From the NCBI GenBank assembly GCA_001709035.1, contig LVKA01000021.1, forward strand, positions 1 to 64,000: a stretch of 64,000 nt of DNA. The letters are read 5' to 3'. Below, piece by piece: positions 61,330 to 64,000 of this stretch. The notes under the pieces are model-generated. The model was not told the origin of the DNA. It saw only the letters and a program-made list of their open reading frames with translations, and did no database searches. The DNA is from Candidatus Thiodiazotropha endoloripes (GTDB lineage Bacteria > Pseudomonadota > Gammaproteobacteria > Chromatiales > Chromatiaceae). Position numbers and translations under genes: made by a program. The first letter of the stretch is position 1. Every line of letters starts with the position of its first letter.

Positions 61330-64000
61330 GTGAACCTTCAGTTATCCGCGTATGACATCGGCCCGGTTCTCTACCGTTCCGGCGATCGTGTGGTCTTTCA
61401 AGCAAACAAGAGAACTGATGGCAGTAAAGTAGCGATCGAGACCCTCGATGTGGAATATCCAGAACGCCAGCAGGTCGCTCTGTTACGCCGAGAGGGTATC
61501 ATCACCCAACGTCTTACAGACGTTAATGGTGTGCGCAGGATACACGAAATACTGCTTCACGGCTGTGGTAATCTGGCACTGGTGGGAGATCTGTATGATT
61601 GTACTCTCGATACCCACCTTTCCAAGGCGGGTGGTACAGGATTACCCATATCAGAGGTACTCGAAGTCGCATTTCAGCTGGTATCCATACTAAAGGATAT
61701 TCACAGCCAGGATATTGTGCATAAAGCACTGACCCCGAGACATGTGTTGTTTGACTCGCATGAAAAAGCCATCGCATTGAGTGGCTTCGGCATCGCCTCG
61801 GAGCTGGACCAGGAGAGACAAACCATCCAGATGTCGCGACAGATCGAAGGGCCATTACCCTATATCTCTCCGGAACAGACCGGACGAATGAATCGAGGCC
61901 TGGACTATCGGTCCGACTACTATTCACTTGGTGTCGTACTGTTCGAGTTACTGACGGGAAGGCGCCCACTGCAGGCGAATAATCCCTTGGAATGGGTGCA
62001 TGGTCATATCAGTTGTCAACCGCCAGCGCCCCATGAGGTAGAACCTGAAATTCCAGAAACACTCTCAAAGGTCGTCCTTAAACTATTGGAGAAAAGTCCT
62101 GAAGCACGCTATCAAAGCGCTGATGGCTTGATGCATGATTTGACTGCATGTGCTGACCCGATTGCCGGCGGGCGGGAGATAGTACCATTTAACCTCGGCA
62201 CAGCCGACATTGCTCAGAAGTTCCTGCTGCCGCAAAAGCTCTATGGGCGGGAGCGAGAGCTTCAGACGTTATTATCACTTTTTGAATCAGCAGCATCTGG
62301 AGCTAACGAGTTTTGTCTCATCAGTGGTTATTCGGGGGTAGGCAAATCGGCCCTGGTGAATGAGATTGATCAACCTCTGGTACGTGAACGTGGCTTTTTG
62401 GTTCAGGGTAAATTCGAACAATTCCAGCATGGCAAAGCCTACATGGCCCTTACTACAGCATTTCGTAGTCTGGTGCATCAAATTCTTGCTGAAACGGAAG
62501 ATCAACTGGTGGAATGGCGCCACCGTCTACTGGAGGCACTGGCACCGAATGCCGCTTTGGTTATTGAGTTGGTCCCAGAGTTGGGATTGATCATCGGTGA
62601 TCAACCTGCTGTTATAGATTTACCTACGGCAGAGGCGAGAAATCGCCTGTATATCGTATTGACCAACTTTTTGAGAGTATTTGCAGGAGAAGGGCACCCA
62701 GTGGTGCTGTTTCTCGATGACTTACAATGGAGTGACCCTCCAACACTGGAACTGTTGAGACGGTTTGTTACTTCACGCGAGCTGAACAATCTGCTTTTAA
62801 TTGGAGCCTATCGCAGTAACGAAGTAAGAACCGGGCATCCACTGCGCTTGTTGCTAGATGACCTTAAGACAAGAAAAAATATTCACCAGCTCGCTTTAGG
62901 TCCATTGGACAGGGAATCTGTGGCCAACTTGGTGGCAGATGCGCTCTATCGTATACAGCATGAGACCCGATCTCTGAGCGACATGCTCTTTGACAAAGCA
63001 CGAGGCAATCCATTCTTTACCAATGAGCTGCTGCGGCAGCTTCACAAAGATAGGGTTATTACAAGAGATCGTGACAATGGCTATTGGAGCTGGGATCTGG
63101 ATGCAGCCCGCTGGGCGGGAGTAAGCAATGATGTTGTCGAATTCATGGTAGACAACCTGAGGCAGTTGCAACATGAGACCCAAAAGACGCTGCAACTGGC
63201 CGCCTGTATTGGGAGCAGTTTCGATCTGCAGACACTTGCAACAATTTATGAACATACTCCTGCCGAAACCGCTGAAACGCTGTTGCCAGCAATCAAACAG
63301 CACATTGTGCAACCGATGCAGAGTGACTACAGGCTGACAGGCGATAGCTTGACTCTCAATGAGGCTGAAGATCAAGTAATCAATCCTACCTATCGTTTTC
63401 TGCATGACCGTATCCAGCAGGCCGCTTATGCATTAATCGACACTAAATGGCTTAAAGCAGTACATCTCTCTATCGGTCGTCTGATGCTAGAGCATCTGGG
63501 GGACTCTGTACCAGAAGAGCGGCTAATCGACATAGTCGGTCACCTCAATGTAAGCCGTAAGTTGATCGATTCAAGCAACGAGCGATTACAACTTGCTGAG
63601 TTCAATCTGCGATCCGGAATTCACGCCAGACAATCCTCATCCTATGAATCAGCTTTAAACCACCTGCGCATTGCCGCTGAGTTGCTACCGGATGATCCCT
63701 GGGTTGAGACTCCGGATATCATGAAGACATTGGCTGAAGAGACGCAACAGTCTGCCTACCTTACCGGCCACACAAAAGAAGCCGATTATTGGATTGAGAT
63801 ATTGCTGGAGCACGCTAAGACCAATCTGGAACGCGCCGACATCCTGGCAACCCGTACCCGCCAGTACGCAACACTCGGAAGAATGGATGAGTCGATTCAA
63901 TCCGGCATTCAGGGTTTGGAAATGCTTGGCATGAAGCTAACAGAGCAGCCTTCTGAAGCGGATATCGCAGCGGAGCGTAGCCGGTTGGCCCAACATCTGG
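61330..64000 (+). CDS. Pseudokinase-AAA signalling protein (runs off the window)
   Basis: Open from a GTG at 61330 through the window end: 890 codons seen. An N-terminal kinase-like domain (about 1-265) lacks all three catalytic signatures: VAIE replaces VAIK, HKALTPRHV replaces HRD-x-K-x-x-N, and GFG replaces DFG. An AAA/NACHT-like ATPase domain follows at about 325-500, with Walker A in SGYSGVGKSALV and Walker B in VVLFLDDLQWSD, then helical TPR-like segments. The layout matches the Ser/Thr kinase-AAA-GAF-histidine kinase family; the C-terminal sensor and kinase parts would lie past the edge. Confidence 0.8.
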   Translation, partial: MNLQLSAYDIGPVLYRSGDRVVFQANKRTDGSKVAIETLDVEYPERQQVALLRREGIITQRLTDVNGVRRIHEILLHGCGNLALVGDLYDCTLDTHLSKAGGTGLPISEVLEVAFQLVSILKDIHSQDIVHKALTPRHVLFDSHEKAIALSGFGIASELDQERQTIQMSRQIEGPLPYISPEQTGRMNRGLDYRSDYYSLGVVLFELLTGRRPLQANNPLEWVHGHISCQPPAPHEVEPEIPETLSKVVLKLLEKSPEARYQSADGLMHDLTACADPIAGGREIVPFNLGTADIAQKFLLPQKLYGRERELQTLLSLFESAASGANEFCLISGYSGVGKSALVNEIDQPLVRERGFLVQGKFEQFQHGKAYMALTTAFRSLVHQILAETEDQLVEWRHRLLEALAPNAALVIELVPELGLIIGDQPAVIDLPTAEARNRLYIVLTNFLRVFAGEGHPVVLFLDDLQWSDPPTLELLRRFVTSRELNNLLLIGAYRSNEVRTGHPLRLLLDDLKTRKNIHQLALGPLDRESVANLVADALYRIQHETRSLSDMLFDKARGNPFFTNELLRQLHKDRVITRDRDNGYWSWDLDAARWAGVSNDVVEFMVDNLRQLQHETQKTLQLAACIGSSFDLQTLATIYEHTPAETAETLLPAIKQHIVQPMQSDYRLTGDSLTLNEAEDQVINPTYRFLHDRIQQAAYALIDTKWLKAVHLSIGRLMLEHLGDSVPEERLIDIVGHLNVSRKLIDSSNERLQLAEFNLRSGIHARQSSSYESALNHLRIAAELLPDDPWVETPDIMKTLAEETQQSAYLTGHTKEADYWIEILLEHAKTNLERADILATRTRQYATLGRMDESIQSGIQGLEMLGMKLTEQPSEADIAAERSRLAQHL

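Overview
The window is a gammaproteobacterial chromosome segment. The order of the nitrogen-fixation genes is the Azotobacter/Chromatiales arrangement, and the sequence contains NifM, LRV, DUF269 and CCE_0567 family proteins. A sulfur-oxidising, possibly symbiotic gammaproteobacterium of the Sedimenticola/Thiodiazotropha kind would fit, but that is inference. No rRNA, tRNA, CRISPR array or intact transposase was found.

Bases 1-29,500 are a nearly complete Mo-nitrogenase cluster. draT reads leftwards, away from nifHDKT. After nifT come a ferredoxin, nifY, a DUF6129 gene, an LRV protein, a TrpD2-like gene and an unknown gene. The second block is nifENX, an RseC-like gene, DUF269, a CCE_0567 gene, fdxB, a [2Fe-2S] ferredoxin and three little-known genes. 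Next come a small cyclotransferase-like gene, a NifZ-domain gene on the minus strand, iscA-nifU-nifS, and a gene for a 1092-residue coiled-coil protein. The last block is nifV-cysE-TPR-nifW-nifZ-nifM-clpX. Four transcription units carry a sigma-54 -24/-12 element (TGGCAY-N5-TTGCA) preceded by a NifA-type site (TGT-N10-ACA), so the cluster reads as one NifA/sigma-54 regulon. DraT can switch NifH off by ADP-ribosylating Arg101, which is present. nifA, nifL and draG are not in the window.

Bases 29,600-36,800 hold a DUF3047 protein, a DUF3179 protein, an HD-GYP phosphodiesterase, and a DNA-repair pair resembling Bacillus MrfA (helicase) and MrfB (exonuclease). The repair pair is divergent from a LexA gene. 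The intergenic space has two GTTC-N7-GTTC-type boxes in opposite orientation.

Bases 36,900-57,300 are a non-flagellar type III secretion (T3SS) locus. On the minus strand are sctU, a fliO-like gene and a cysteine-containing RTX-repeat protein. On the plus strand are a lytic transglycosylase, sctV, sctC, sctD, probable sctF, sctI, sctJ, sctK, sctL, sctN, sctO, probable sctP, an unknown gene, a cytoplasmic histidine kinase, a FixJ-type regulator, sctQ, sctR, sctS and sctT. The plus-strand block is much more AT-rich than the nif region, which suggests horizontal acquisition. No translocator, chaperone or recognised effector is present. A small Ser-rich protein and an unknown protein lie just beyond sctT.

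Bases 57,700-64,000 carry a CDF-like transporter, an SGNH hydrolase, a cyclotransferase-like protein and a degenerate metallo-beta-lactamase-like protein. The window ends inside a large pseudokinase/AAA signalling protein.
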